This document shows positions 9,268 to 16,929 of a stretch of DNA of 64,000 bases, piece by piece. The notes under the pieces were generated by a model. The model was not told where the DNA came from, did no database searches, and saw nothing but the letters and a program-made list of their open reading frames with translations. Origin of the DNA: Latilactobacillus sakei subsp. sakei DSM 20017 = JCM 1157. Lineage in GTDB: Bacteria; Bacillota; Bacilli; Lactobacillales; Lactobacillaceae. The stretch spans positions 1,364,001 to 1,428,000 of the forward strand of contig NZ_AP017929.1 in the NCBI RefSeq assembly GCF_002370355.1. Reading direction: 5' to 3'. Position numbers and translations under genes: made by a program. Position 1 is the stretch's first letter. The number at the start of each line of letters is the position of its first letter.

Positions 9268-11046
9268 TTGGCAAGTGAACATATCGAACATAAATTAGCC
9301 TTATTACCAGCCTTACCAGGCTGTTATTTGATGAAAGATATTAACGCACAGATTATCTACGTGGGGAAGGCCAAGAATCTTAAGAACCGGGTCCGCTCAT
9401 ATTTTAAGAGTAGCCACGAAGGTAAGACGGCCAAATTGGTCTCTGAAATTGTCGATTTTGAAACAATCATTACATCGACAAATAAAGAGGCCTTTTTGTT
9501 GGAAATTACGTTAATCCAAAAGCACCAACCCTACTTTAATATCAAGTTAAAACGGGGGACGGGCTATCCGTACATCAAGATCACCAATGAACGTGATCCG
9601 CGCTTATTGATTACTGGCGATGTCAAAAAAGATGGTGGCTATTATTTTGGCCCGTATCCGGACGTTTATGCGGCTCAGGAGACTTTACGCTTCTTGCAAC
9701 GTGTTTACCCCTTACGGCGCTGTCAGGGCCATCAAGGCCGCCCTTGTTTGTACTATCATATGGGGCAGTGCTTGGGTGCTTGTTTCCAGGAAGTACCAGA
9801 AGCAGCCTATACCGAACAGATTAAGAAAATTAAACGCTTTTTAAACGGGCAAGTTGACAATGTTAAGAAGGATTTAACAGAGAAAATGGCGACGGCCGCC
9901 CAGGAGATGCAATTTGAGCGGGCCGCTGAGTTGCGTGATCAATTACGCTATATTGAAGCAACCGTTGAAAAACAAAAGATTATTTCTAACGATCATACAC
10001 CGCGTGATTTATTTGCCTTTTACATGGATAAAGGCTGGTTGTCGATTCAAATCTTCTTTATTCGCCAAGCACGTTTAATTCGGCGGGAAAAACGCCTCTT
10101 TCCATGTGTGAATACGCCGGAAGAAGAATTGGCGACCTTTATTCTCCAATGGTATAACCGTAAGAATAATGTGTTACCACGAGAAATTCTCGTGCCAGAT
10201 GGCATCGAAAAACAAGTCTTATCCGATATTTTGCAAGTACCGATTCGAACGCCACAACGGGGAGAGAAAAAAGCCTTGATGGAAATGGCGCAAAAAAATA
10301 GCCGTCTGGTATTAGAAGAAAAGTTCCGCTTATTGGAACTCGATAATCGCAAGACGGTTGGTGCGCAAGATGAAATTATGGATGCACTCGGCTTACCCCA
10401 TGGTCATGTTATCGAAGCATTCGATCATTCGCATATTCAAGGGACCGATCCGGTGTCGGCGATGGTCACATTTGTTGATGGCCGCGCTGAGAAGAAGCTT
10501 TATCGGAAGTATAAATTAACCCAGACGGCAGAGCGCGCCGGCGCCAACGAAGATGCCAATACGCGCGAGGTGATCTATCGCCGTTATTCACGCTTGTTAA
10601 AAGAGGGCAAAGCGCTGCCTGACTTAATTTTAATGGATGGTGGGGTAGTTGAACTCAATGCCGCCAAAGACGTCTTAGAAAACGAATTAGGGCTCACAAT
10701 TCCAGTTGCGGGGATGGTTAAGGATAATCACCATAAAACAGCTTCGTTATTATTTGGTGAAGCCGATCAAACGATTCAGCTTGATCCTAAGAGTCAGGGC
10801 TTTTACTTATTGACGCGAATTCAAGATGAAGTCCATCGCTTTGCGATTAGTTTTCATCGTCAGTTGCGTGGTAAGAATTCGTTGAGTTCTAAGTTAGATG
10901 ATATCAAGGGGGTTGGTCCGAAAACGCGGACGAAACTCTTGAAGAATTTTGGCTCGATGAAGCATATTAAAGATGCGTCTGTTGAAGAACTTGAAGCACT
11001 CGGAATCTCGAAGACAGTTGCGCAAACCATTAAATTGTCACTATAA
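9268..11046 (+). CDS. uvrC: UvrABC system protein C (excinuclease subunit C)
   Basis: The 592-residue nuclease that makes both incisions in nucleotide excision repair. The N-terminal GIY-YIG nuclease domain spans about residues 13-95 (LPGCYLMKD and IIYVGKAKNL). A cysteine cluster follows (CQGHQGRPCLYYHMGQCLGAC pattern, read in parts). The UvrB-binding UVR motif lies near 195-230, the RNase H-like nuclease domain near 380-520 (EAFDHSHIQG) and helix-hairpin-helix motifs at the end (DIKGVGPKTR). The start is a TTG 8 bases after AAGGAG; the earlier in-frame region lacks an RBS. Confidence 0.95.
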   Translation: MASEHIEHKLALLPALPGCYLMKDINAQIIYVGKAKNLKNRVRSYFKSSHEGKTAKLVSEIVDFETIITSTNKEAFLLEITLIQKHQPYFNIKLKRGTGYPYIKITNERDPRLLITGDVKKDGGYYFGPYPDVYAAQETLRFLQRVYPLRRCQGHQGRPCLYYHMGQCLGACFQEVPEAAYTEQIKKIKRFLNGQVDNVKKDLTEKMATAAQEMQFERAAELRDQLRYIEATVEKQKIISNDHTPRDLFAFYMDKGWLSIQIFFIRQARLIRREKRLFPCVNTPEEELATFILQWYNRKNNVLPREILVPDGIEKQVLSDILQVPIRTPQRGEKKALMEMAQKNSRLVLEEKFRLLELDNRKTVGAQDEIMDALGLPHGHVIEAFDHSHIQGTDPVSAMVTFVDGRAEKKLYRKYKLTQTAERAGANEDANTREVIYRRYSRLLKEGKALPDLILMDGGVVELNAAKDVLENELGLTIPVAGMVKDNHHKTASLLFGEADQTIQLDPKSQGFYLLTRIQDEVHRFAISFHRQLRGKNSLSSKLDDIKGVGPKTRTKLLKNFGSMKHIKDASVEELEALGISKTVAQTIKLSL

Positions 11047-11091
11047 AAAAACGTTAGGCTAGACAAATTATTGTCTAGCCTAACGTTTTTT
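11046..11091. terminator. Bidirectional terminator between uvrC and the TetR gene
   Basis: A 20-base near-perfect stem, ACGTTAGGCTAGACAA and complement, with A and T tracts on the two sides. It serves both convergent genes. Confidence 0.9.
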
Positions 11092-11659
11092 AATCCGCTA
11101 ATGGTTGGCTAACAGCCAGGTCCATATGATGTTGTAAATTTGCTAATAGTTGATGAATAAATGATAAGGATTCTTTTTGTCCGCCCAGTAACCAATCACG
11201 CCAAATTTGGTAGACACCAACCGCCATGAATTGCACGTAATATTTTTGCCGAATCGCATCCAGTGACCGCCAGGGGTCAATTGTTTGATAAAATTGCTGA
11301 ATATTGTCCGTGAAGACGTCGCGGACGATCGGTTCGAAACCGCGTTTGGCCGCCAGTTTCAGAGTCGCTTCTAATTCGATAAAAAATGTCGAGAGGGCCG
11401 CTAACTTAAGTTCCGCGGATTGTTGCTGTAAGACGGCCTTGAAGTGTGTTTCGATAATGGGTGTAAAATAATCGATTAAGACCTGTTCGAGTGAATCAAA
11501 GTTGCGGTAAAAAGCCATTCGACTGACACCGGCACGTTTCACGACTTGGGTGACCGTAATATCTTCAAATTGATGGGCCTCTAGGAGTTGTAATAATGCG
11601 GTAGTGAGGTATTCTTGGGAATCTTGTTTGATTGCTTGGGCATGGTTAGTTGCTGCCAT
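11090..11659 (-). CDS. TetR/AcrR family transcriptional regulator
   Basis: A 189-residue one-component repressor. The N-terminal HTH is clear: a helix with LLQLLEAHQFEDITV followed by VVKRAGVSRMAFYRNFDS (residues about 20-60). The C-terminal ligand domain is typical of the family, with no match I can name. The ATG has an AAGGCGG site. It is divergent from an NAD-dependent reductase gene, and the shared intergenic region holds a GTTACA/TGTAAC palindrome over both promoters, so it most likely represses both itself and the reductase. Confidence 0.88.
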   Translation of the reverse strand: MAATNHAQAIKQDSQEYLTTALLQLLEAHQFEDITVTQVVKRAGVSRMAFYRNFDSLEQVLIDYFTPIIETHFKAVLQQQSAELKLAALSTFFIELEATLKLAAKRGFEPIVRDVFTDNIQQFYQTIDPWRSLDAIRQKYYVQFMAVGVYQIWRDWLLGGQKESLSFIHQLLANLQHHMDLAVSQPLAD

Positions 11660-11702
11660 AACAATTCCGCCTTTCTGTCACAGATGCTGATGAATCGCTT
11701 GT

Positions 11703-11730
11703 TTGTGAACGTCTTTTATTTTAATATAAA
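11703..11730 (+). promoter_or_regulatory. Promoter of the reductase gene
   Basis: TTGTGA at 11703-11708 and TATAAA at 11725-11730, 16-base spacer. The opposite strand has TTGTAA-17-TAAAAT for the TetR gene, whose -35 lies inside the palindrome. Confidence 0.55.
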
Positions 11731-11739
11731 GCCATAGAT

Positions 11740-11753
11740 GTTACAAGTGTAAC
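11740..11753. promoter_or_regulatory. Palindromic operator candidate for the TetR-family regulator
   Basis: GTTACAAGTGTAAC is an inverted repeat with 6-base arms and a 2-base centre. It sits just after the reductase -10 box and contains the -35 box of the divergent TetR gene, an ideal site for dual repression. Binding is inferred. Confidence 0.6.
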
Positions 11754-11771
11754 GAAAGCGAGGAATTGAAG

Positions 11772-12800
11772 ATGAAAGAATTAGTATTAGTAACTGGTGG
11801 TAGTGGTTTTATTGCATCACATATTATTTTACAATTATTAGAACAGGGCTACGCCGTTCGGACAACGGTGCGTTCAATGGCTAAGAGTCAACGGATTGTC
11901 ACTAGCATGCAAGCAAACGGGATTACCAATATTGAAGATTTATCGTTCGTGGAAGCCGACTTGCAACATCCAGAGCAATGGCCGGCTGCGATGGTTGGGG
12001 TCAGTTACGTCATGCATGTGGCCTCACCAACGCCTAAATTAAATTTCAAGGATGAATCTGAAATGATTAATCCGGCAGTGAATGGTGTCTTAATGGTTTT
12101 AAAAGCCGCTCGCGATGCGAATGTTAAGCGCGTCGTGTTAACCTCTGCTTACGGGGCAATCTGTGCGGGGCATCCTAATCAACAAACGCCTTACACTGAA
12201 GCCGACTGGTCAGATTTAAGTGCTAAAAATATTCATCCTTATCAAAAATCGAAAACGTTAGCTGAACAGGCGGCCTGGAACTTCATTAAAACTGAAGGGC
12301 AAGGCTTATCACTAGCAGCTGTCAACCCAGTTGGTGTGATGGGCCCTGTTTTATCATCCGTTTATTCGCATTCAAACGTGCAAGTTGAACAACTGTTAAA
12401 TGGCCAAGTTAAGGCTGTGCCACAAGTAAAATCAGGGTACGTCGATGTCCGTGATGTTGCGAGTTTACACCTATTAGCGATGACTGCGCCACAAGCAGAT
12501 GGCGAACGCTTCTTAGCAACCACTGGTGAAACATTATCTATGTTAGAAGTGGCCGATGTCTTACGCGGTGCTTTCCCACAATATGCAAGTCGATTACCGC
12601 AAAAGACAATTCCCAATAGTGTTATTAAGCTAGCAGCGACTTTCAAACCGGATTTACGAATGTTAGCGACTTTAGTGGGTAAATACGCCGATACAAGTAA
12701 TGAAAAAGCTAAAAAGCTTTTAGGTTGGCAACCAAGATCGGCAGCAGATTCGATTATTGCAACCGGTCAATCGATGATCGATTTAGGTATTATTAAATAA
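11772..12800 (+). CDS. NAD-dependent epimerase/dehydratase-type reductase (DFR/aldehyde reductase-like)
   Basis: A 342-residue extended short-chain dehydrogenase. The nucleotide-binding motif is VTGGSGFIASHI (about residues 6-17). The catalytic tyrosine and lysine lie in HPYQKSKTLAE (about 156-166), preceded by TSAYGAI. The pattern is that of dihydroflavonol-4-reductase-like enzymes, which in microbes often reduce aldehydes or ketones with NADPH. ATG 11772 follows a GCGAGG site at 8 bases. A divergent TetR regulator suggests induction by a small, possibly reactive, carbonyl or aromatic compound; the substrate is not known. Confidence 0.85.
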   Translation: MKELVLVTGGSGFIASHIILQLLEQGYAVRTTVRSMAKSQRIVTSMQANGITNIEDLSFVEADLQHPEQWPAAMVGVSYVMHVASPTPKLNFKDESEMINPAVNGVLMVLKAARDANVKRVVLTSAYGAICAGHPNQQTPYTEADWSDLSAKNIHPYQKSKTLAEQAAWNFIKTEGQGLSLAAVNPVGVMGPVLSSVYSHSNVQVEQLLNGQVKAVPQVKSGYVDVRDVASLHLLAMTAPQADGERFLATTGETLSMLEVADVLRGAFPQYASRLPQKTIPNSVIKLAATFKPDLRMLATLVGKYADTSNEKAKKLLGWQPRSAADSIIATGQSMIDLGIIK

Positions 12801-12808
12801 AGATTGGT

Positions 12809-12841
12809 GAACGTCACTGGGCAATCCCTGTGGCGTTTTTT
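12809..12841 (+). terminator. Probable terminator after the reductase gene
   Basis: Imperfect stem ACGTCACTGGG with CCCTGTGGCGT around a short loop, then a T6 run. Confidence 0.6.
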
Positions 12842-12930
12842 GGCGGTTTCAAGTTAATCTAAAATGCCCCTTTTATCCAGCCCCCGATGTATGATACGCT
12901 TATGTTAATTTGGAACGGGAAGTGACACAA

Positions 12931-13770
12931 ATGCAGAAAAAAACAATTTTAAAAAACGGACTGGGCATTATCATTGGGGCCTTTATTTATGCCATCGCCA
13001 TTAACGATTTCTTGATTCCCCATCAAATCGGTGAGGGCGGCGTGACCGGACTCACCGCGATTGGGTATTATGCACTTGCGATTCCGCCGGCCTTTACGAA
13101 TCTAATCTTAAACGGCATATTAGTGGTGATTGGCTTTAGATACCTTGAGCGTCAAACGATTTGGTATTCTGTTTGGGCGGTAATCTGGATTTCGCTCTTT
13201 TTAAAGCTACCGCATTTTATCGGCTATCATACAACGCAAACCTTAATTCCAACGGTGATTGGTGGCGTCTTGATGGGGATTGCAATGGCAATTATTATTC
13301 ATTGCCAAGGGACAATTGCCGGTAGCACGATTCTGGCGAAGATCGTTAACCGCTATTTAGGAATCCCGAATGGCTCTGCGATGCTCTTTTTCGATTTAAT
13401 TGTCGCCATTCCGTCGGGCTTGATTATCGGTTTTCAAAATATGCTCTTAACGATTATTGAACTCTATTTATCAGCAGTGGTTTTGAATAAACTATTGGCT
13501 AAATTTGGGGCTAAACGTGCGGTAACAATTATTTCAGATCAATACGAAACGATTGCTGAAACGTTGTCGACGCAGTTTCAACAAGGCATTACAATTATCA
13601 AGGCTCAAGGTTATTACAGCCAAAATGAGCGGCCGATGTTATATGCCATTTGTACGGCGAAACAACTCGCCACTTTGGTACCGGTTGTCTCACAAATCGA
13701 TGTCAAAGCGTTGGTGGTTGTAGAAGAAGTCCGTAGTGTGCAAGCGGAACAATTAAAACAGTTACTATAG
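12931..13770 (+). CDS. YitT family membrane protein (DUF161/DUF2179)
   Basis: A 279-residue protein with five or six hydrophobic segments in residues 1-170, starting with GLGIIIGAFIYAIAI and the conserved EGGVTGLT motif (about residues 31-38). A soluble DUF2179 domain follows (about 195-275, with RAVTIISDQYETIAE). The family occurs widely in Firmicutes; its transport role is not established. ATG 12931 is preferred over GTG 12922 and TTG 12910 because the purine-rich CGGGAAG lies 9 bases upstream. A second, divergent copy of the family is at 61461-62333 on the other strand. Confidence 0.88.
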   Translation: MQKKTILKNGLGIIIGAFIYAIAINDFLIPHQIGEGGVTGLTAIGYYALAIPPAFTNLILNGILVVIGFRYLERQTIWYSVWAVIWISLFLKLPHFIGYHTTQTLIPTVIGGVLMGIAMAIIIHCQGTIAGSTILAKIVNRYLGIPNGSAMLFFDLIVAIPSGLIIGFQNMLLTIIELYLSAVVLNKLLAKFGAKRAVTIISDQYETIAETLSTQFQQGITIIKAQGYYSQNERPMLYAICTAKQLATLVPVVSQIDVKALVVVEEVRSVQAEQLKQLL

Positions 13771-13772
13771 AA

Positions 13773-13801
13773 GCATCGTGGGTACCCATGATGTTTTTTA
13801 G
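13773..13801 (+). terminator. Terminator after the YitT gene
   Basis: CATCGTGG and CCATGATG pair around GTAC and are followed by six Ts. Confidence 0.75.
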
Positions 13802-13815
13802 TCGCTAAAATTAGT

Positions 13816-13835
13816 TTTATATAGTAATATATAAA
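13816..13835. promoter_or_regulatory. 20-bp palindrome upstream of the MarR gene, operator candidate
   Basis: TTTATATA and TATATAAA are perfect 8-base arms around GTAA, 37 bases before the MarR start. Size and AT-rich symmetry fit a MarR-family site. It contains the only reasonable -10 sequences, so a bound dimer would block the promoter. Binding is inferred. Confidence 0.55.
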
Positions 13836-13871
13836 TAATGTTGATATCAAAACAAATAAGGGGTTATTAGG

Positions 13872-14342
13872 ATGAAAACTAAAAGAGGCGGTTATTTAAC
13901 CTTGAAGATTCGGTTGTTGAATACGCGGCTATTTAATCGCTATCTATTGGCGGATCAGCGGGCGCGCTATAATGCGGAACAAGGTAAAATATTGTCGGCG
14001 TTGTGGGACCGCCATCCGCAAACGGCGACGGAATTGGCACAAGTTACTGGTTTGGCTAATAGTAGTTTGTCGCTAATGCTTCATCGGCTTGAAAAACAGC
14101 AATTATTGATTAGCGAACAATCGCCAGTTGACAAGCGTAAGCGTGTTTTTGATTTAACACCGCTTGGTGCGGCGCAACAAAGTGTCGGGGATGATGTTAG
14201 TCAACGATTGAGTGCCGTTTTTTATAAAGGCTTTTCCGATGCGGAAGTAACAGCCGTTGATGGTTATTTGGAACGGATTTTAGCAAATTTAGAAGCAGAA
14301 GCGGCGACTTTTAACCGTCAATCTAAAAAAGAAGAAGGTTAA
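13872..14342 (+). CDS. MarR family transcriptional regulator
   Basis: A 156-residue winged-helix regulator. The recognition region is TATELAQVTGLANSSLSLML (residues about 54-73), followed by the wing with SPVDKRKRVFDLTPLG (about 89-104), the hallmark D-R-K wing of MarR proteins. RBS AAGGGG lies 7 bases before the ATG. The stop is 2 bases before the start of a UvrA-like gene, so both form one operon. An autoregulatory role through the upstream palindrome is likely; MarR proteins typically release DNA on binding a drug-like ligand. Confidence 0.9.
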   Translation: MKTKRGGYLTLKIRLLNTRLFNRYLLADQRARYNAEQGKILSALWDRHPQTATELAQVTGLANSSLSLMLHRLEKQQLLISEQSPVDKRKRVFDLTPLGAAQQSVGDDVSQRLSAVFYKGFSDAEVTAVDGYLERILANLEAEAATFNRQSKKEEG

Positions 14343-14344
14343 TC

Positions 14345-16870
14345 ATGGCAGTTAAACAACCAACGCAGATTGAAGTGCGGGGCGGTAACGTCAATAACTT
14401 AAAAAATATTAATGTCGATATTCCTTTGAACCAATTTGTCGCGATTTCGGGGCCCTCAGGATCGGGTAAAAGTTCATTGGCGATGGGCATTTTATACGCG
14501 GAAGGCTCACGGCGTTACTTAGAAGCGCTCTCGACTTACACACGGCGGCGTATCACGCAGAATAAACGCTCGCAAGTGCAAGAAGTCCGGCATATTCCAT
14601 CGGCAATTGCATTACGACAACGCCCCAGTGTCCCATCAGAACGGTCGACAGTGGGGTCGATGAGTGAAATTTTTAATGGTGTGCGGTTAATTTTTTCACG
14701 CTTAGGCACGACGCGTTGTCCAAACGGGCATGAGATTCAACCTAGTTTAAAGATTGCGCAAGCGATGGATTTAGCTGGCGATAAAATGGGCGTTATTACC
14801 TGTCCAACATGCCAGGTGCAATTTATGGCTAAATCGGCTGAGGATTTCGCTTTTAATTCAGCAGGTGCCTGTCCAGAATGTCATGGGACTGGACAAGTTC
14901 AAACGCTAGATGATCGCAAAATCATTGCGGATGAAAATCTTAGTATTGAAGACGGAGCAATCGCTTCTTGGCGTTTACCAGGTCGGAACTTTATGCCAAC
15001 GGTCGCGGCACATATCGGGGTTCGAATTGATGTCCCTTATAAAGATTTGACGGCCAAGGAAAAAGAAATCGTCTTGCATGGTAAGCGGAATAAATACGCG
15101 GTCGATTTTCACACATCAACCGGTCGCGTCTTTAGTACGGAAAATACACTCTATGAAAATGCCTACGACGCCGTTTATGAATCTTTGAAATCGGTCAAAA
15201 GTGATCGTGCGATGGCCAAGGTCAATTCTTTTTTTCATTTTTCAACTTGTCCAACATGTCACGGGACACGGCTCAATCCCGAACTACTAACGCAAACCGT
15301 TGGCGGGCAAAATATTGCGGCAGTTTCTGATATGACGCTAGGGGCATTAGACACTTGGGTAACGGCTACTAAAGCCGATTTACCAGACGAGATGCAACAA
15401 ATGGCAACCATTTTGTTTAAGAACTTATTAGAAACGTTGCAGCCATTATTGTCATTAGGACTCGACTATTTAACGTTGTCGCGGAATGGCAATACATTAT
15501 CGACTGGCGAACTCCAACGAATACAATTAGCGCGGACCTTAAGAACGGCAACAACCGGTGTTTTGTATGTCTTGGATGAACCATCAATTGGGTTGCATCC
15601 GGATAATGTTGAAGGTTTAATTCATATTTTCAGACAGTTAGTGGCGCAAGGCAATTCATTAGTGGTCGTTGATCATGAAGTCAACATCATTAGCCAAGCC
15701 GACTGGGTGATTGAAATTGGCCCGGCAGCGGGTCGCAATGGCGGTCAGGTGATTGCACAAGGCAAGCCGGCCGATTTAGTGCAAGACCCACAATCATTAA
15801 TTGGACCATACATCGCCGGTCGGGCCAATATTTTGTATCCCAAAGTAGCAACGCAAGCTTCAGGTGTTCGAACGACAATGGCGGTTGGCCAGTATTTTAA
15901 TCTGCGTGATGTGACGATTGAAATACCAGATAATCAAATTACGGCAGTTTCTGGCTTCTCGGGGGCTGGTAAGACAAGTTTAATCTTGGATAGTTTGGTA
16001 CCGGCGATTGAAGCCCACCATAAGCGTGAGCAACTTCCCAAACAGGTGACACAGTTAACGACGGATTTAACAGCGGTAGTTAGCATTGATGCCAAACCAG
16101 TTGGTAAAAACACGCGTTCGACTTTAGCCACTTATACTAACATCATGACGAATCTTCGGAAATTATTTGCTGGGCTACCGGAATCACAAGCCCACAATTA
16201 TGGGATTGCCCATTTTTCGTATAACAATAAAGAAGGCGCCTGCCCCAATTGTGGCGGTCTGGGCAGTATTATTTTGGATATTCAATACTTACCAGATATG
16301 GAAGAAGTTTGTCCGGAATGTCAGGGCAAACGATATAAGCCGGCAATTGAGGTAATTAAGTGGCATAGTTACAGTATCGTGGATTTATTGGCCTTATCAG
16401 TAGAAGAAGCAATACCCGTTTTTGCGGATGTGCCCAATATCTTGAAAGAACTTAAGATTCTCAAAGAGATCGGCTTAGGGTATTTGCACCTTGGTGAAAG
16501 TACACCGAGTCTTTCAGGTGGCGAAGCGCAACGGCTAAAGCTAGTGACGCATTTGAATAAAAAACGAGCCGGGACGTTATTCGTCTTCGATGAACCATCT
16601 GTTGGCTTGCATCCACGGGATGTGGAAACCTTGATGGGCGTTATTAATCAATTAAAAGCCAAAGGCGCAACGGTGATTATGATTACCCACGACCTTGATT
16701 TGATGACGAATGCTGATTATTTAATTGATTTAGGCCCAAAAGGCGGTAGCCAAGGTGGTCAAGTGATGGCTAGTGGGACGCCATCTGAATTGGTCGCTTC
16801 ACAGACTGAAAGCTTAACGTTAAGTTATCTTCGGGCGCATTTTAAAAAGTTTCAACTAAATAGCCATTAA
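14345..16870 (+). CDS. UvrA-like ABC ATPase (UvrA paralogue, drug-resistance/DNA protection type)
   Basis: An 841-residue protein with two ABC ATPase modules. The first Walker A is GPSGSGKSSLA (about residues 34-44) and the second GFSGAGKTSLI (about 536-546). Signatures are STGELQRIQLAR and SLSGGEAQRLKLV, with Walker B regions VLDEPSIGLHP and FVFDEPSVGLHP. Zinc-binding pairs CPTC, CPECHGTG, CPNCGGLG and CPECQGKR are present. Housekeeping UvrA is about 100 residues longer; the shorter length fits class II UvrA-like proteins that lack UvrB contacts, such as DrrC-type self-resistance proteins. Coupling to a MarR gene supports a role in tolerance to a DNA-acting or other toxic compound. I infer this; substrate unknown. 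Confidence 0.85.
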   Translation: MAVKQPTQIEVRGGNVNNLKNINVDIPLNQFVAISGPSGSGKSSLAMGILYAEGSRRYLEALSTYTRRRITQNKRSQVQEVRHIPSAIALRQRPSVPSERSTVGSMSEIFNGVRLIFSRLGTTRCPNGHEIQPSLKIAQAMDLAGDKMGVITCPTCQVQFMAKSAEDFAFNSAGACPECHGTGQVQTLDDRKIIADENLSIEDGAIASWRLPGRNFMPTVAAHIGVRIDVPYKDLTAKEKEIVLHGKRNKYAVDFHTSTGRVFSTENTLYENAYDAVYESLKSVKSDRAMAKVNSFFHFSTCPTCHGTRLNPELLTQTVGGQNIAAVSDMTLGALDTWVTATKADLPDEMQQMATILFKNLLETLQPLLSLGLDYLTLSRNGNTLSTGELQRIQLARTLRTATTGVLYVLDEPSIGLHPDNVEGLIHIFRQLVAQGNSLVVVDHEVNIISQADWVIEIGPAAGRNGGQVIAQGKPADLVQDPQSLIGPYIAGRANILYPKVATQASGVRTTMAVGQYFNLRDVTIEIPDNQITAVSGFSGAGKTSLILDSLVPAIEAHHKREQLPKQVTQLTTDLTAVVSIDAKPVGKNTRSTLATYTNIMTNLRKLFAGLPESQAHNYGIAHFSYNNKEGACPNCGGLGSIILDIQYLPDMEEVCPECQGKRYKPAIEVIKWHSYSIVDLLALSVEEAIPVFADVPNILKELKILKEIGLGYLHLGESTPSLSGGEAQRLKLVTHLNKKRAGTLFVFDEPSVGLHPRDVETLMGVINQLKAKGATVIMITHDLDLMTNADYLIDLGPKGGSQGGQVMASGTPSELVASQTESLTLSYLRAHFKKFQLNSH

Positions 16871-16894
16871 AAGCGCTAGTTTTAATGGCAAATA

Positions 16895-16927
16895 AAAAGT
16901 CGCAGTCATTTGACTGCGACTTTTTTA
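16895..16927. terminator. Bidirectional terminator between the UvrA-like gene and fruA
   Basis: AAAAGTCGCAGTCA and TGACTGCGACTTTT form a perfect 14-base stem with a 2-base loop region, followed by Ts on both strands. Confidence 0.9.
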
Positions 16928-16929
16928 AA

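Noticed and set aside
15690-16131. Minus-strand open frames inside the UvrA-like gene
   Set aside because: No RBS and no recognisable product; the opposite strand encodes conserved ABC motifs over the same bases.
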